From NCBI GenBank assembly GCA_013316045.1, contig WSNJ01000007.1, positions 1-38,388 of the forward strand: a DNA stretch of 38,388 bases, given 5' to 3'. This DNA comes from Clostridia bacterium. Lineage in GTDB: Bacteria > Bacillota > Clostridia > Christensenellales > Pumilibacteraceae. The notes under the pieces are model-generated. The model was not told where the DNA came from. It worked only from the letters and a program-made list of their open reading frames with translations, and searched no databases. Made by a program: the position numbers and the translations under genes. Shown here piece after piece: positions 1 to 9,025 of this stretch. Each line of letters starts with the position of its first letter. Position 1 is the stretch's first letter.

Positions 1-20
1 ATATTAAATAGGAGGGTAAG

Positions 21-1373
21 ATGAAAAAAATATTGATGAGCGTAATTTTGAGTCTGATGCTTACGTGCGGCATAGCCACGGGATGTAAAGCCGAGCAGGG
101 ACAGGGCAAAGAAACATACGACCGCGACGCGGGGCTCGACCCCACGGCTTCGACTGCATTCTTCGACGATTTTACCGACCGCGAATATTCGGCGTCGTTG
201 TGGAGCACCGGTAATTCTAAGTGGGGACCTGATTTCAATCACGGCGTTTCCCCCGACAACGTTCTGTGGAACGACAGCGGCATAGTAACCATTAAATCGC
301 TCGGTAAGTATTATCCCGACCAAGAGATAAACTATCAGGGCGGAACTCTTGTAACGAAAGATACATACGGACCGGGTCGCTATGAAACGAGAATGAAAAT
401 GATGCCGCGTTTCGGCGCTTGCACGGCTTTTTGGACTTTTATGTACGGAACCGCGCAGGATTTGGACGGCAATCTGAAAAACAATCTTAATCAAGAGATA
501 GACATCGAGCTTAACGTGGGCGGCGACTTCCGCAACGTATGGTTTACGAATTGGACGACGGAAGACGACAAGGCGCACGTAGAAAAAGAAACGGAATTTT
601 TCAACGCCGACGGCGAGTGGCACTTGTATACGTTCGAATGGCACACGAACCCTATGCGTATCGACTATTACATAGACGATATTCACCTTGCCACGCTCGA
701 ATCGAACGTTCCTTACGTTGCCGGCGTTATAAATATAGGTAATTGGTTTCCGCAGTCCTGGGCCGGAAACGCGGACTTCGAAGAAGATTATATGCAAATA
801 GATTACGTTCGCTATACGCCGTACAAAGGTCAGCCTTGCACGCCTTACGGCGGCGGTGGCGGCGGAGCCGAGTTTCCGAGCGTAAGCACGCCTTTACCGC
901 AGGTCGCTAATATGATAGTAAACGCGGGCTTTGAAAATTCGTATCCCGCGGCGGGTAAAACCGATTACGTTTGGTCGTTCTATCAGGACGCTTCGATAAA
1001 AAGCGGCGCAGGCAGAACGGGCAAGGGTATGACGGCGAATAAAGACGGAATAGGATTCCAAAGAATTCCCGACATACTCGGCGGCTTCGAGTATCGCGCT
1101 ACGGCTTGGGTAAAACTTGCGGACGCCGATTCGGTTTGTAAGTTGCAGGCGTACTTTCTGAAAAACAGCGAAGATTACGTCGGGACGCCCGCGGCAGTCG
1201 AAATATCGTCTGCGACTACGGGATACAGGGACGGCGAGTTCTTTGAAGTCGAGTTTACGTTCACCGCACCCGAAGACGCGCGCAGAGTGGAAATTACGTT
1301 TGAAACGACGAACGGCTCCGTATCGGTTGACGACGTGTTTATGAACTTGGCGAAAAAGTACGTCAAAGCCTGA
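21..1373 (+). CDS. GH16 family beta-glucanase, lipoprotein (GH16-A)
   Basis: Predicted surface endo-beta-glucanase of glycoside hydrolase family 16, which hydrolyses beta-glucans with retention of configuration. The start follows a GGAGGG ribosome binding site with good spacing. Residues 1-22 form a lipoprotein signal ending ATGC, so Cys22 is the likely lipid anchor. The GH16 domain spans about 45-270 and carries the motif EIDIE at 159-163: Glu159 is the expected nucleophile, Asp161 the helper and Glu163 the acid/base. The regular ExDxE spacing is that of lichenases and xyloglucan-active members; laminarinases and agarases usually have ExDxxE. A Gly-rich linker near 277-282 leads to a C-terminal beta-sandwich (about 295-447, starting NAGFE) resembling carbohydrate-binding modules of the CBM4/9 type. 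It is the first gene of the glucan locus visible here; the operon may start further left. Family certain, exact substrate inferred. Confidence 0.88.
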   Translation: MKKILMSVILSLMLTCGIATGCKAEQGQGKETYDRDAGLDPTASTAFFDDFTDREYSASLWSTGNSKWGPDFNHGVSPDNVLWNDSGIVTIKSLGKYYPDQEINYQGGTLVTKDTYGPGRYETRMKMMPRFGACTAFWTFMYGTAQDLDGNLKNNLNQEIDIELNVGGDFRNVWFTNWTTEDDKAHVEKETEFFNADGEWHLYTFEWHTNPMRIDYYIDDIHLATLESNVPYVAGVINIGNWFPQSWAGNADFEEDYMQIDYVRYTPYKGQPCTPYGGGGGGAEFPSVSTPLPQVANMIVNAGFENSYPAAGKTDYVWSFYQDASIKSGAGRTGKGMTANKDGIGFQRIPDILGGFEYRATAWVKLADADSVCKLQAYFLKNSEDYVGTPAAVEISSATTGYRDGEFFEVEFTFTAPEDARRVEITFETTNGSVSVDDVFMNLAKKYVKA

Positions 1374-1419
1374 AAAAGTTTACAAATAAAAATTCATTAT
1401 ATATGGGAGGAAAAAAATT

Positions 1420-2868
1420 ATGAAAAAGAGAATTTCGGTTATTTGCGCGCTTGCGTTCGTGTTCGCTCTGTTTTGCGGCACGGCGGTAGGTTGCAAATCG
1501 GAATCGCACGAGTTGAAACTCACGTTTTACGACGGCGGCTACGGCAGCGCGTGGGCATATGCTTTGGCGGCTAAGTACGAAGAAGAAACGGGCGTACATA
1601 TTACGGTAGACCCGTCGAAAACCGTTCAGGCAGACGCTCCTAATATGCTTCAAAACGGCACGGACAGCGATATTATAATGTCGCACGGTATTTCGTGGGA
1701 GTTGCCCGCATTGCAGGGCAGGATAGAGCCGCTCGACGACCTTTACGCAATGGAATGCGACGGCGGAACGGTGGCGGACAGAATAGTACCCGAAATTATA
1801 GATAACGGCAAATTGAAGTTCGACGGCAAGTATTATAAACTTCCCTGGACGAACGGCGTCGGCGGACTTGTTTACAACAAGAAAATGTTCGACGAGCACG
1901 GCTGGGAAGTGCCTACTACTTACGAAGAACTCGCTACGCTTTGCGAAACGATAGAAAAGGCGGCGATTGTCGTCAATCCCAACGCTCCCCAACAATCGAG
2001 AAGAACGGTTAAACCGTTTGCGTGGAGTTCGGAAACGTATTACTGGGATTATCTCGTATTCGACTGGTGGGCGCAGCTTCAAGGCATCGACGGAATAAAC
2101 GCGATTAAAAATCTCGAAAGCGCGTCGGTATTCGACCCCGACGGAACGTATAAATTCACCGAAGCACTTAAACTCTGGACGGACCTTATCCGCCCGCACG
2201 AAGTTAACGGCATTTTGCGCGATTACTGTATAGAAGACAGCAGCGGACGCGATTATATGTCGGCTCAGAACGACTTTATCAACGGCTATGCGGCTATGAT
2301 GCCGAACGCGCAATGGTTTGAAAGCGAAATGCGCGACAATATCGACCCCGAAGTCTGCGAACTTATGATGATGTCCGCGCCCGCTGTTCCGGGAGCTAAA
2401 ACCGACGATAACGGCAACGTTATCCGCGTAAGCTATCAGGTCGGCGGCGGCGACAGCATAATAATTCCCGCAAGCGCGCCGAATAAAGACGAAGCCAAGA
2501 GATTTCTTGCGTTTATGATGCGCGAAGAAAACGCCAAGTTGTTTACCGAGCGCACGCTCGGCGTTATGCTCGGCGTAAAGTACGATAATCTCGACGGCAT
2601 TGCCGACAGATACCTTACAAAATTTGCGCACAGCGTATTCGATATCAACAAGAACAGCGTAAAGTTCAATCTTTATTCGCAGAATAATATGGTTCTTAAC
2701 AATAAAATAACGCTCGAATGGGCTGATACGGGCATAAACGAATACGCAGCTCTTGCGGCGGGAACGAAAGAAATCAAGGACATTTTCGATACGCGCTACA
2801 AAGATATTACCGCGGGATTCGACACCTGGAAGAGTGAGTCGGACGCAATTTACGGCGCAGATAATTAA
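1420..2868 (+). CDS. ABC transporter sugar-binding lipoprotein
   Basis: Extracellular solute-binding protein (family 1, MalE-like) that should deliver oligosaccharides to the two permeases encoded downstream. The signal peptide ends TAVGC with lipidated Cys25. The mature protein begins with a typical opening strand (KLTFYDGGYG) and contains the Trp/Tyr-rich surfaces usual for oligosaccharide binders (WTNGVGG, DYLVFDWWAQ). At 482 residues it is within the family range. A GGAGG site precedes the ATG. It is separated from its permease genes by 295 bp of repeats, which could lower expression of the permeases relative to the binding protein. The neighbouring GH16 and GH94 genes suggest beta-glucan oligosaccharides as ligand, but the sequence alone does not show this. 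Confidence 0.88.
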   Translation: MKKRISVICALAFVFALFCGTAVGCKSESHELKLTFYDGGYGSAWAYALAAKYEEETGVHITVDPSKTVQADAPNMLQNGTDSDIIMSHGISWELPALQGRIEPLDDLYAMECDGGTVADRIVPEIIDNGKLKFDGKYYKLPWTNGVGGLVYNKKMFDEHGWEVPTTYEELATLCETIEKAAIVVNPNAPQQSRRTVKPFAWSSETYYWDYLVFDWWAQLQGIDGINAIKNLESASVFDPDGTYKFTEALKLWTDLIRPHEVNGILRDYCIEDSSGRDYMSAQNDFINGYAAMMPNAQWFESEMRDNIDPEVCELMMMSAPAVPGAKTDDNGNVIRVSYQVGGGDSIIIPASAPNKDEAKRFLAFMMREENAKLFTERTLGVMLGVKYDNLDGIADRYLTKFAHSVFDINKNSVKFNLYSQNNMVLNNKITLEWADTGINEYAALAAGTKEIKDIFDTRYKDITAGFDTWKSESDAIYGADN

Positions 2869-3115
2869 GCGCCGCAGGCGCGCAGTCGAGAATTAGGCGC
2901 CACACTGTCACTTCGAGCGGAGCGCCGCAGTCGAGATTTGGTACTACGCACTGTCATTTCGAGCGTAGCGCCGCAGGTGCGCAGTCGAGAAATCTTTTTG
3001 AATTATAGATTTCTCCGCTCGCTACGCTCGGTCGAAATGACAGGGAAACGGGACGTCGCTTAGTCGAAATGACGGGCGGTATAACGGCTCGCTACGCTCG
3101 GTCGAAAAGACAGTG
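2869..3115. repeat. Family I palindromic repeat array
   Basis: The gap between the binding-protein stop and the first permease is filled with copies of a palindromic repeat. The best unit runs 2951-3043. It opens CTGTCATTTCGA and closes with the exact reverse complement TCGAAATGACAG, and has an inner pair GAGAAATCT / AGATTTCTC, so it can fold into a long hairpin. Degenerate partial units lie to the left (2880-2940) and right (3055-3115). The array begins directly after the TAA. It recurs at 22403-22556. There is no open reading frame. A role as mRNA stabiliser or partial terminator between operon genes is inference. Confidence 0.85.
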
Positions 3116-3163
3116 TAATCGACTGATTAGGTCGTACTATAAAAAATCAAAAAGGAGGCAAAA

Positions 3164-4132
3164 ATGACGAATACCCGAATCGGCGTTTCCGGCGGCGGAC
3201 TTGTGTCGCTCAGAAAAATAAAAAAGCGCAAAGATATATTCGAAACGTGCTTTATAATTCTTATGCTTGCATATCCGCTTTTGCATTTTGCGGTATTTTG
3301 GGGCGTTGTAAATTTCAACTCGATAGTGCGCACGTTTCAACGCTACGTTGCGATTGAAAACGGCGTAGTCGTTAACAAGTGGGTTTTTGCGGGGTTGCAG
3401 AATTTCCGCAACGCGTGGAACAGCTTTTCGACGGCGGACGGCAAGCGCATAATAATAAACTCAATCGGCTATATGATAGTTTCCAACTTCATAAGCCTGC
3501 CGCTTGCGATAATTTCGTCGTACTTTCTGTTCAAGAAAATGCCGCTTGCGAAAGTTTTCAGAGTAATATTCTTTTTGCCGTCCATTATACCGATAGTTGT
3601 ACTTGCCACCGTTTATCGGTTTCAGTTTGACTCGCAGATAGGACCTATAAGCAGTATTTTCCGATTGTTCGGCGCTTCGCCGCCGAATTGGTTCGGACTT
3701 TATCCCAACTCGCAATATATGATATATCTTTACTGTATATGGGCGGGGCTCGGGTATAACGTGCTGTTGCTGTCGGGCGCGATAGGGCGGTTACCCGAAG
3801 AACTTTTCGAGTATTCCAAGTTGGAAGGAACGCCGCTTATGAGAGAAATGTTCGGGATAGTTATTCCGCTTATATGGCCGACTATTACGACTACTTTCCT
3901 TTTGGGGCTGACGTCCGTGTTCGGCGTAATGCTTCAACCTATGATGATAAAGCAAGGCGACCCGATGGTTTTCACGATTGCGCTGAGAATTTATAACAGC
4001 GTGGGCGCGGCTAACGAAGCGGCTAGACCCGAAATAATAGCTTACGGCTTGTTGTTGTCGGTTCTTGCGTTGCCCGTAATTCTGCTCGTGCGCTTTATTA
4101 TGGAACGGATATATTCCGACGTGGAGTTTTGA
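3164..4132 (+). CDS. ABC sugar permease, MalF/UgpA-like
   Basis: Inner-membrane permease subunit of a carbohydrate ABC importer. The 322 residues contain about six hydrophobic segments, starting near residue 27 after a basic cytoplasmic N-terminus (LRKIKKRKD). The cytoplasmic EAA loop that docks the ATPase is visible as E216-Y-S-K-L-E-G222 followed by a hydrophobic IPLIWP stretch. The start is supported by AGGAGG at 3153-3158. It overlaps or nearly touches the next permease gene, so the two are translated together as a heterodimer. No ATPase gene follows; importers of this class in Gram-positive bacteria often share a single MsmK-like ATPase encoded elsewhere. Confidence 0.92.
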   Translation: MTNTRIGVSGGGLVSLRKIKKRKDIFETCFIILMLAYPLLHFAVFWGVVNFNSIVRTFQRYVAIENGVVVNKWVFAGLQNFRNAWNSFSTADGKRIIINSIGYMIVSNFISLPLAIISSYFLFKKMPLAKVFRVIFFLPSIIPIVVLATVYRFQFDSQIGPISSIFRLFGASPPNWFGLYPNSQYMIYLYCIWAGLGYNVLLLSGAIGRLPEELFEYSKLEGTPLMREMFGIVIPLIWPTITTTFLLGLTSVFGVMLQPMMIKQGDPMVFTIALRIYNSVGAANEAARPEIIAYGLLLSVLALPVILLVRFIMERIYSDVEF

Positions 4133-4134
4133 TT

Positions 4135-5082
4135 ATGGAAAATACGGTAATAAAACTCAAAAACGTAAAAATCAAGCGCGGAAAGTCGCAGGCGGTTGCG
4201 ATGTGGATAGTTTTTGTGATATTCGTAATATATTCGGTGTCGCTCGTGTTTCCGTTCGTGTGGATGTTCTTAAACTCGTTCAAGCCGTCGACCGAATTTT
4301 TCCAAGGTAATATCTGGGGGCTTCCGCAAACGTGGAGATTTGCCAACTATTCAGAAATATTCTTAGGCAAACCCGTAGTAACCGAAAGCGGTTCTACGAT
4401 AATAACCACGGTAAGCGGCAAACTTTTCGGAAACACGTTCAAATACTCTATATTCCATATGTTTATAGTAAGTATCGCGCTCACGTTTCTTTGCACGCTG
4501 TCGAATATATTCTTTTCGGCAACGAGCGCGTATGTGGTTTCGAAGTACAAGTTCGCAGGGCGGCAAGCTCTGTACGCGCTGGCAATATTTCTTATGATAG
4601 TGCCTATCGCGGGAACTTTGCCCGAGCAGTACCAGCTTATGAAGACTTTCGGACTTACCGACAGCTTTTTCGGAGTGTTCCTGCTGTCGTCGGCAGGGTT
4701 CGGAATGAACTTCTTTCTGATGTACGGCTTTTTCAAAAACATATCCTGGACGTATGCCGAAGCGGCGCGCGTCGACGGCGCGGGACACGCGAAAGTATTC
4801 TTTAAGATAATGCTTCCGTTCGCAATGCCCGCAATTATATCGCTCGCGGTTATTTACGCGATAGGTATATGGAACGACTATACGACCCCGTCTATTTATA
4901 TGAAAAGTATGCCCACTCTCGCTTACGGGCTTTTCGTTATCCGCGGAACGCTCGAAGCAAGGGGACTGTACACTCAGACTTTTGCGGCAATGATTATTGC
5001 CTTAGTACCAATCTTGGCAGTTTTTATCGCTTTTTCGAACACGATTATGGAAAACACGGTCGCGGGCGGATTAAAGGGATAA
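4135..5082 (+). CDS. ABC sugar permease, MalG/UgpE-like
   Basis: Second permease subunit of the same importer. It has about six membrane segments and a canonical EAA loop (EAARVDG, followed by the basic-hydrophobic FFKIMLPFAMPA). The ATG at 4135 is preferred over an in-frame TTG at 4129, because the likely ribosome site GTGGAG (4121-4126) lies 8 nt from the ATG but only 2 nt from the TTG. The gap to the preceding stop is 2 nt, consistent with translational coupling. Predicted length from this start is 315 residues. It belongs to the same transcript as the binding protein and the first permease. Confidence 0.92.
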   Translation: MENTVIKLKNVKIKRGKSQAVAMWIVFVIFVIYSVSLVFPFVWMFLNSFKPSTEFFQGNIWGLPQTWRFANYSEIFLGKPVVTESGSTIITTVSGKLFGNTFKYSIFHMFIVSIALTFLCTLSNIFFSATSAYVVSKYKFAGRQALYALAIFLMIVPIAGTLPEQYQLMKTFGLTDSFFGVFLLSSAGFGMNFFLMYGFFKNISWTYAEAARVDGAGHAKVFFKIMLPFAMPAIISLAVIYAIGIWNDYTTPSIYMKSMPTLAYGLFVIRGTLEARGLYTQTFAAMIIALVPILAVFIAFSNTIMENTVAGGLKG

Positions 5083-5116
5083 GATTGTAATAAATTATAT
5101 ATTTCAGGAGGAAATT

Positions 5117-7264
5117 ATGAAGAAGTTTTTAACAGTCTTGTTGGCGGTCGTAATGACTGCAACGCTTGTGTTCGTCGGCTGTAAAAATAACGACGAAAAA
5201 GCCGCCGACCCCGAGTCGGTTACGATTACCAACACGCAAACAACCTTGCAGGCGGGCGAATATACGCTCACTGCGGAAGTAAAACCCGCGGGCGCAAGTC
5301 AAGCGGTATCTTGGACGCTCGTCGGCAATCCCTTGGGAGTAAAGCTCGACGGCAACAAATTGACGGTAGCTGCTACCGCTCCGAACGAAAGCACGTTCAG
5401 AGTACGCGTTGCGGTTCAGACAGACCCTACCATAAACGACACGAAACAGTTTACGGTAGACAATCCGCCCGCGCCCGCTATCGAGATTTCGACCGAAGCC
5501 GAACTCAGAGCAATGGAGCTCGACAAGAACTACGTGCTTGCAAACGATATAGAGCTTACGGACTTGTGGGAACCGCTCGGCGAACTGAACAACCCCGACG
5601 ACGGAATCGCAGGCTTGGGACTTTCGGGAACGCTTGACGGAAACGGATATTCGATTAAGAATATAAGTATGGTTATAGGAACCGCCGACGCACGCGGATA
5701 TAACAAAGGTTTCTTCTACAAGATAGAAGCTACGGGCGTTATTAAAAATCTCGGTTTCGAAAGCCTTAAAGACGACGGCGAAGGCGTTACGGGATTGGGT
5801 TCCTGGAACGGCGTTATTACGGCTCATAACTACGGCAGAATAGAAAACTGCTTTGCCGACGTTCAAGCTGCGGAAGTTATAACTCCGTTCGGTTCGTTTA
5901 TAGGCACTAACGAAGCTACGGGCGTAATCGAAAACTGCTACGCTATCGGAGAAATCGACGCGGAAGCGGCAGGTGCAAACGGTTCGGGCTTTGTAAATGT
6001 TAACAGCGGTACTATTACAAACAGCTATGTTCTCGATACTTCCGTAACTGCGGCTATCGGTTCCAATAATACGCAAAACGCGAATATCCAAAAGTCCGAA
6101 AGCTGGATGAAAACGGCTCAGAACTATAAGGACGCAGGTTGGGACGAAGAAGTTTGGAGTTTGGTTGACGGTTACTATCCGCAACTTAAACACGACGGGT
6201 TCGTTGCTCCCGCTCCGAAAGCCGTTCTGAACATTACGAATACGGAAGAATATCTCGACTATAACAAAGAAGAAGAGAGAACTTTGCAAATTACTTACGC
6301 TTTGAGCAACGTTACCGATAATTCCGTAACTTATGCGCTTAAAGAAGCCGTAACGGGCGTTTCGATAAACAACAGCGGTTTGATTACTCTTACCGAAGAC
6401 GTTGCCGACGGCGCAAAATTCACCGTAGTCGTAACTTCCGTCGAAGTTCCCGAACTTTCGGCAGAAAAAACGTTTACGGTAAATCGCGCAAATCTCGAAG
6501 AAGTTGTCGAAATCGGCAATCTGGAAGAATTAAAAGCACTTATTGCAAGCACTAACCCTTCGGATATGGCAAAAAGTTATCGTTTAACTGCCGATATAGA
6601 TGCAAGCGGCGAATGGATTCATACAGGTATTGCTCCCATTACGAATAAAACAGAAGGCAGTGAATCGGCTACAACTCCGTTTACGGGAACGTTTGACGGT
6701 AACGGTTATACGATAAGCGGTTGGAAAGGCGGCGATGCCGGTTCTCATTTGGGATTTTTCGGTGAGATAGGAGTAGGTGGAGTTGTTAAAAACTTAACTT
6801 TGACTATCGGTGCGCAAAATCGTTATTACGGAGTACAATCGGCAGCTATTGCCTGTGTAAACCGCGGTACGATAGAAAATGTAAAAATCGACGGACCCGG
6901 TAAAATTATGGGTGCGGAAAATCAGTGGGTTGCAGGTATAGCTTATAACAATTTCGGAACAATCAAAAATTGCATAAGCCTTGTTTCTTTAAGCAATGAT
7001 GCTGCTCCGATTACAGTTCGCGGCATAGTCGGAATTAACGAGGGCACGATTGAAAACTGCTTTGTAGATACTACCGTTACGGGTATTACGCAAGCTCTTA
7101 CTACCGCCGACGCTACTCTCGACGCGGCTTGCATTAAGACGACCGAACAGTTGAAAAATGCCGATTTGTATTCGGCTTTCGATACTACTGTTTGGAATAT
7201 CGAAGCGGGTTCTGTTCCCACTCTTAAAAACGGTTGCACAGCTCCCGCTACTGGAAACCGGTAA
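5117..7264 (+). CDS. Ig-like/GLUG-repeat lipoprotein (GLUG-A)
   Basis: Large predicted surface lipoprotein of unknown function. The signal peptide ends FVGC (Cys22). The architecture is a duplicated pair: bacterial Ig-like domain (about 33-115), GLUG beta-repeat block (120-360), second Ig-like domain (368-458), second GLUG block (462-705). GLUG repeats show as GTLDGNGYSIKN and GTFDGNGYTISG openers and G-x-IxNC strands (GRIENCFAD, GTIKNCISL). Each block closes with a W...G..P.LK motif (WSLVDGYYPQLK, WNIEAGSVPTLK). It is a paralogue of the lipoprotein at 9026-11092. It lies between the transporter and a second GH16 gene, so a glycan-binding or cell-surface scaffold role is plausible, but that is inference. 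The region 6541-6900 is AT-richer (about 45% G+C) than the same part of its paralogue (about 53%). An AGGAGG site supports the start. Confidence 0.8.
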   Translation: MKKFLTVLLAVVMTATLVFVGCKNNDEKAADPESVTITNTQTTLQAGEYTLTAEVKPAGASQAVSWTLVGNPLGVKLDGNKLTVAATAPNESTFRVRVAVQTDPTINDTKQFTVDNPPAPAIEISTEAELRAMELDKNYVLANDIELTDLWEPLGELNNPDDGIAGLGLSGTLDGNGYSIKNISMVIGTADARGYNKGFFYKIEATGVIKNLGFESLKDDGEGVTGLGSWNGVITAHNYGRIENCFADVQAAEVITPFGSFIGTNEATGVIENCYAIGEIDAEAAGANGSGFVNVNSGTITNSYVLDTSVTAAIGSNNTQNANIQKSESWMKTAQNYKDAGWDEEVWSLVDGYYPQLKHDGFVAPAPKAVLNITNTEEYLDYNKEEERTLQITYALSNVTDNSVTYALKEAVTGVSINNSGLITLTEDVADGAKFTVVVTSVEVPELSAEKTFTVNRANLEEVVEIGNLEELKALIASTNPSDMAKSYRLTADIDASGEWIHTGIAPITNKTEGSESATTPFTGTFDGNGYTISGWKGGDAGSHLGFFGEIGVGGVVKNLTLTIGAQNRYYGVQSAAIACVNRGTIENVKIDGPGKIMGAENQWVAGIAYNNFGTIKNCISLVSLSNDAAPITVRGIVGINEGTIENCFVDTTVTGITQALTTADATLDAACIKTTEQLKNADLYSAFDTTVWNIEAGSVPTLKNGCTAPATGNR

Positions 7265-7284
7265 AAACTCATTAAAGGATATAA

Positions 7285-7306
7285 GGCGGCTTGAAATACA
7301 GCCGCC
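7285..7306 (+). other. Intergenic mRNA hairpin
   Basis: A perfect 7-bp stem GGCGGCT / AGCCGCC with an 8-nt loop lies in the 84-bp gap between GLUG-A and GH16-B. No T-run follows, so it is not a standard terminator. It may mark an RNA processing or stability point within the operon. Confidence 0.4.
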
Positions 7307-7348
7307 GAAAGTCCTAACTTAAATAAAAATATAACAGGCGGCAAAATT

Positions 7349-9013
7349 ATGAAGAAATTAGTGTATTTATTTTTGACGCTATGCCTTTGTTTTACGGCTT
7401 TCGCGGGCTGTAATACGGGCGATTCCGGCGAAACCAACGACAACATAAACGTAACTCTGTCGAACAGCGGCGAAATCGAATGCACCGAACAAGGCGGCTC
7501 GTTACAGCTTAACGTTACCGTAACGGGCGCGACGGATAAATCGGTAATATTTATTATCGACGAAGAACAGGAATTCGTTTCCGTAAGCGCGTCGTATATG
7601 ATGTATATCGAGCCGAACGTTCCCGACGGCTATGCTTTTGCCGTTACGGCTGTTTCGAGAGAAAATCGGAGCAAGTACGACAGGAAAGAGTTCACCGTAA
7701 AGGTTGCGGGTTCGGGCAGTCAAGAGCCCGATACTCCCGCTCCGCCGAGCAACCCCGACCCCGCGCCTATCGACCCCGACGACCCCGCGCCCAAGCCCGA
7801 ATATCTGGCAAACGGGCGCATAAAAGCTCCTACGACCAATCTTCTGGACGATTTCTCGCAAGGCATAAGTCCCGAAAATTGGTATATAGCCGACCGCGCT
7901 TGGGGCGGAGCGCATTGGAACGGGTGCAAGCCCGAAAACGTTTCGTATACGGCGGACGGCATAGCTTTGCTGAAAGTTCAGGGCAAGTATTCTACCGATT
8001 TGCCTATGACGGGCGCGGTTCTTATCAGCCGCGAAACTTACGGCGCGGGCAGATATTCCGTTGCTATGAAAGTAATGCCGCGCTTGGGCGGTTGCAACGC
8101 TATGTGGACTTTCTACTACGCGAACGAAGGCAACACCAATCACGAGATTGATATAGAAATGCCGGGACACCGCACCGACCCGGGCGACCCTACCGTTGAC
8201 GGAATAGGTTACGACAGCGTTCTGAACACGAATTGGCTTGCGGAATCGGAATCGGTTTCGGTGGGAACAAAGACGGCTACTCCCGCAAACGACGGAAAGT
8301 GGCACTTGTACAGCTTCGAGTGGCACACGTCGCCCACGCCGAAAATAGATTATTACGTCGACGGCGTAAAAACGTGTTCGGCTACGACGGTAATTCCCAC
8401 GATTCCCGGGTACTTCGAAATAGGTTGCTGGTTGCCGTATCAGTGGTGCGGCGACCCCGATTTCGACACCGATTATATGATGGTCGACTGGGTTTCTTAC
8501 GAGCCTTACGAAGAGCGGATGGACGCTCAGCCCGCTCCGCCGCACCCCGGCGCTTATGCGACCGACGCGGAATATCCCGAAGCTCCCGTAGCTATGCCCG
8601 TTACGGACTACGTTTCCAACGGCACTTTCGAGCGCGACGCGAACGCTTGGACCAAAACGGGCGGCGCGACCGTAAGTACTTCGGCGGCGGCAAAATTCGA
8701 CGGAAGCAAAGGACTTTCGCTTCCCGCAAGCGCGAGCGCGTCGCAGACTATAACGGCCGTATACGGCGGCTTTAAGTACGACTTGTCGGCTTACGTAAAG
8801 GGTAACGCGAAAATCGAAGTTACGTTCAAAAACCGCGCGGGTACCGTGTTGTCGTCGGGAACGAAAACGTTTGTTTCTTCGGCGCAGGAATTTACGAAAA
8901 TCGGCGGCGAAATTACGGCTCCCGCAGGCAGCGAGAATATGACAGTAAAGATTTTATCCGAGAGCGGCACGGCTTACGCCGACAACGTTTCGGTAAGATT
9001 AAAGGTCGCGTAA
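7349..9013 (+). CDS. GH16 family beta-glucanase with Ig-like domain, lipoprotein (GH16-B)
   Basis: Second predicted surface beta-glucanase of family 16. The signal peptide ends FAGC (Cys21). An Ig-like domain of the same style as in the GLUG proteins spans about 30-118, followed by a Pro/Asp-rich linker (about 124-152). The GH16 domain covers about 160-395 and has EIDIE at 266-270 (nucleophile Glu266, Asp268, acid/base Glu270). The C-terminal region (about 412-554, starting YVSNGTFE) is a beta-sandwich resembling CBM4/9-type modules. It shares core blocks with GH16-A (YGAGRYSVAMKVMPR, WHLYSFEWHT) but has the extra N-terminal domain, so the two enzymes are probably held at different distances from the cell or act on different glucan chains. 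The ribosome site (AGGCGG) is weak and about 7 nt upstream. Confidence 0.87.
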   Translation: MKKLVYLFLTLCLCFTAFAGCNTGDSGETNDNINVTLSNSGEIECTEQGGSLQLNVTVTGATDKSVIFIIDEEQEFVSVSASYMMYIEPNVPDGYAFAVTAVSRENRSKYDRKEFTVKVAGSGSQEPDTPAPPSNPDPAPIDPDDPAPKPEYLANGRIKAPTTNLLDDFSQGISPENWYIADRAWGGAHWNGCKPENVSYTADGIALLKVQGKYSTDLPMTGAVLISRETYGAGRYSVAMKVMPRLGGCNAMWTFYYANEGNTNHEIDIEMPGHRTDPGDPTVDGIGYDSVLNTNWLAESESVSVGTKTATPANDGKWHLYSFEWHTSPTPKIDYYVDGVKTCSATTVIPTIPGYFEIGCWLPYQWCGDPDFDTDYMMVDWVSYEPYEERMDAQPAPPHPGAYATDAEYPEAPVAMPVTDYVSNGTFERDANAWTKTGGATVSTSAAAKFDGSKGLSLPASASASQTITAVYGGFKYDLSAYVKGNAKIEVTFKNRAGTVLSSGTKTFVSSAQEFTKIGGEITAPAGSENMTVKILSESGTAYADNVSVRLKVA

Positions 9014-9025
9014 GGAGAATAATTT

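Noticed and set aside
1363..2631. Long minus-strand open frame opposite the sugar-binding protein
   Set aside because: Shadow of the + strand gene, as expected from the codon bias; no ribosome site and no recognisable domain. Similar shadows lie opposite GH16-B, GLUG-B, GH94, gyrA and gdhA.
2869..3115. CRISPR array
   Set aside because: The repeats are palindromic, of uneven length and spacing, with no unique spacers and no cas genes nearby.
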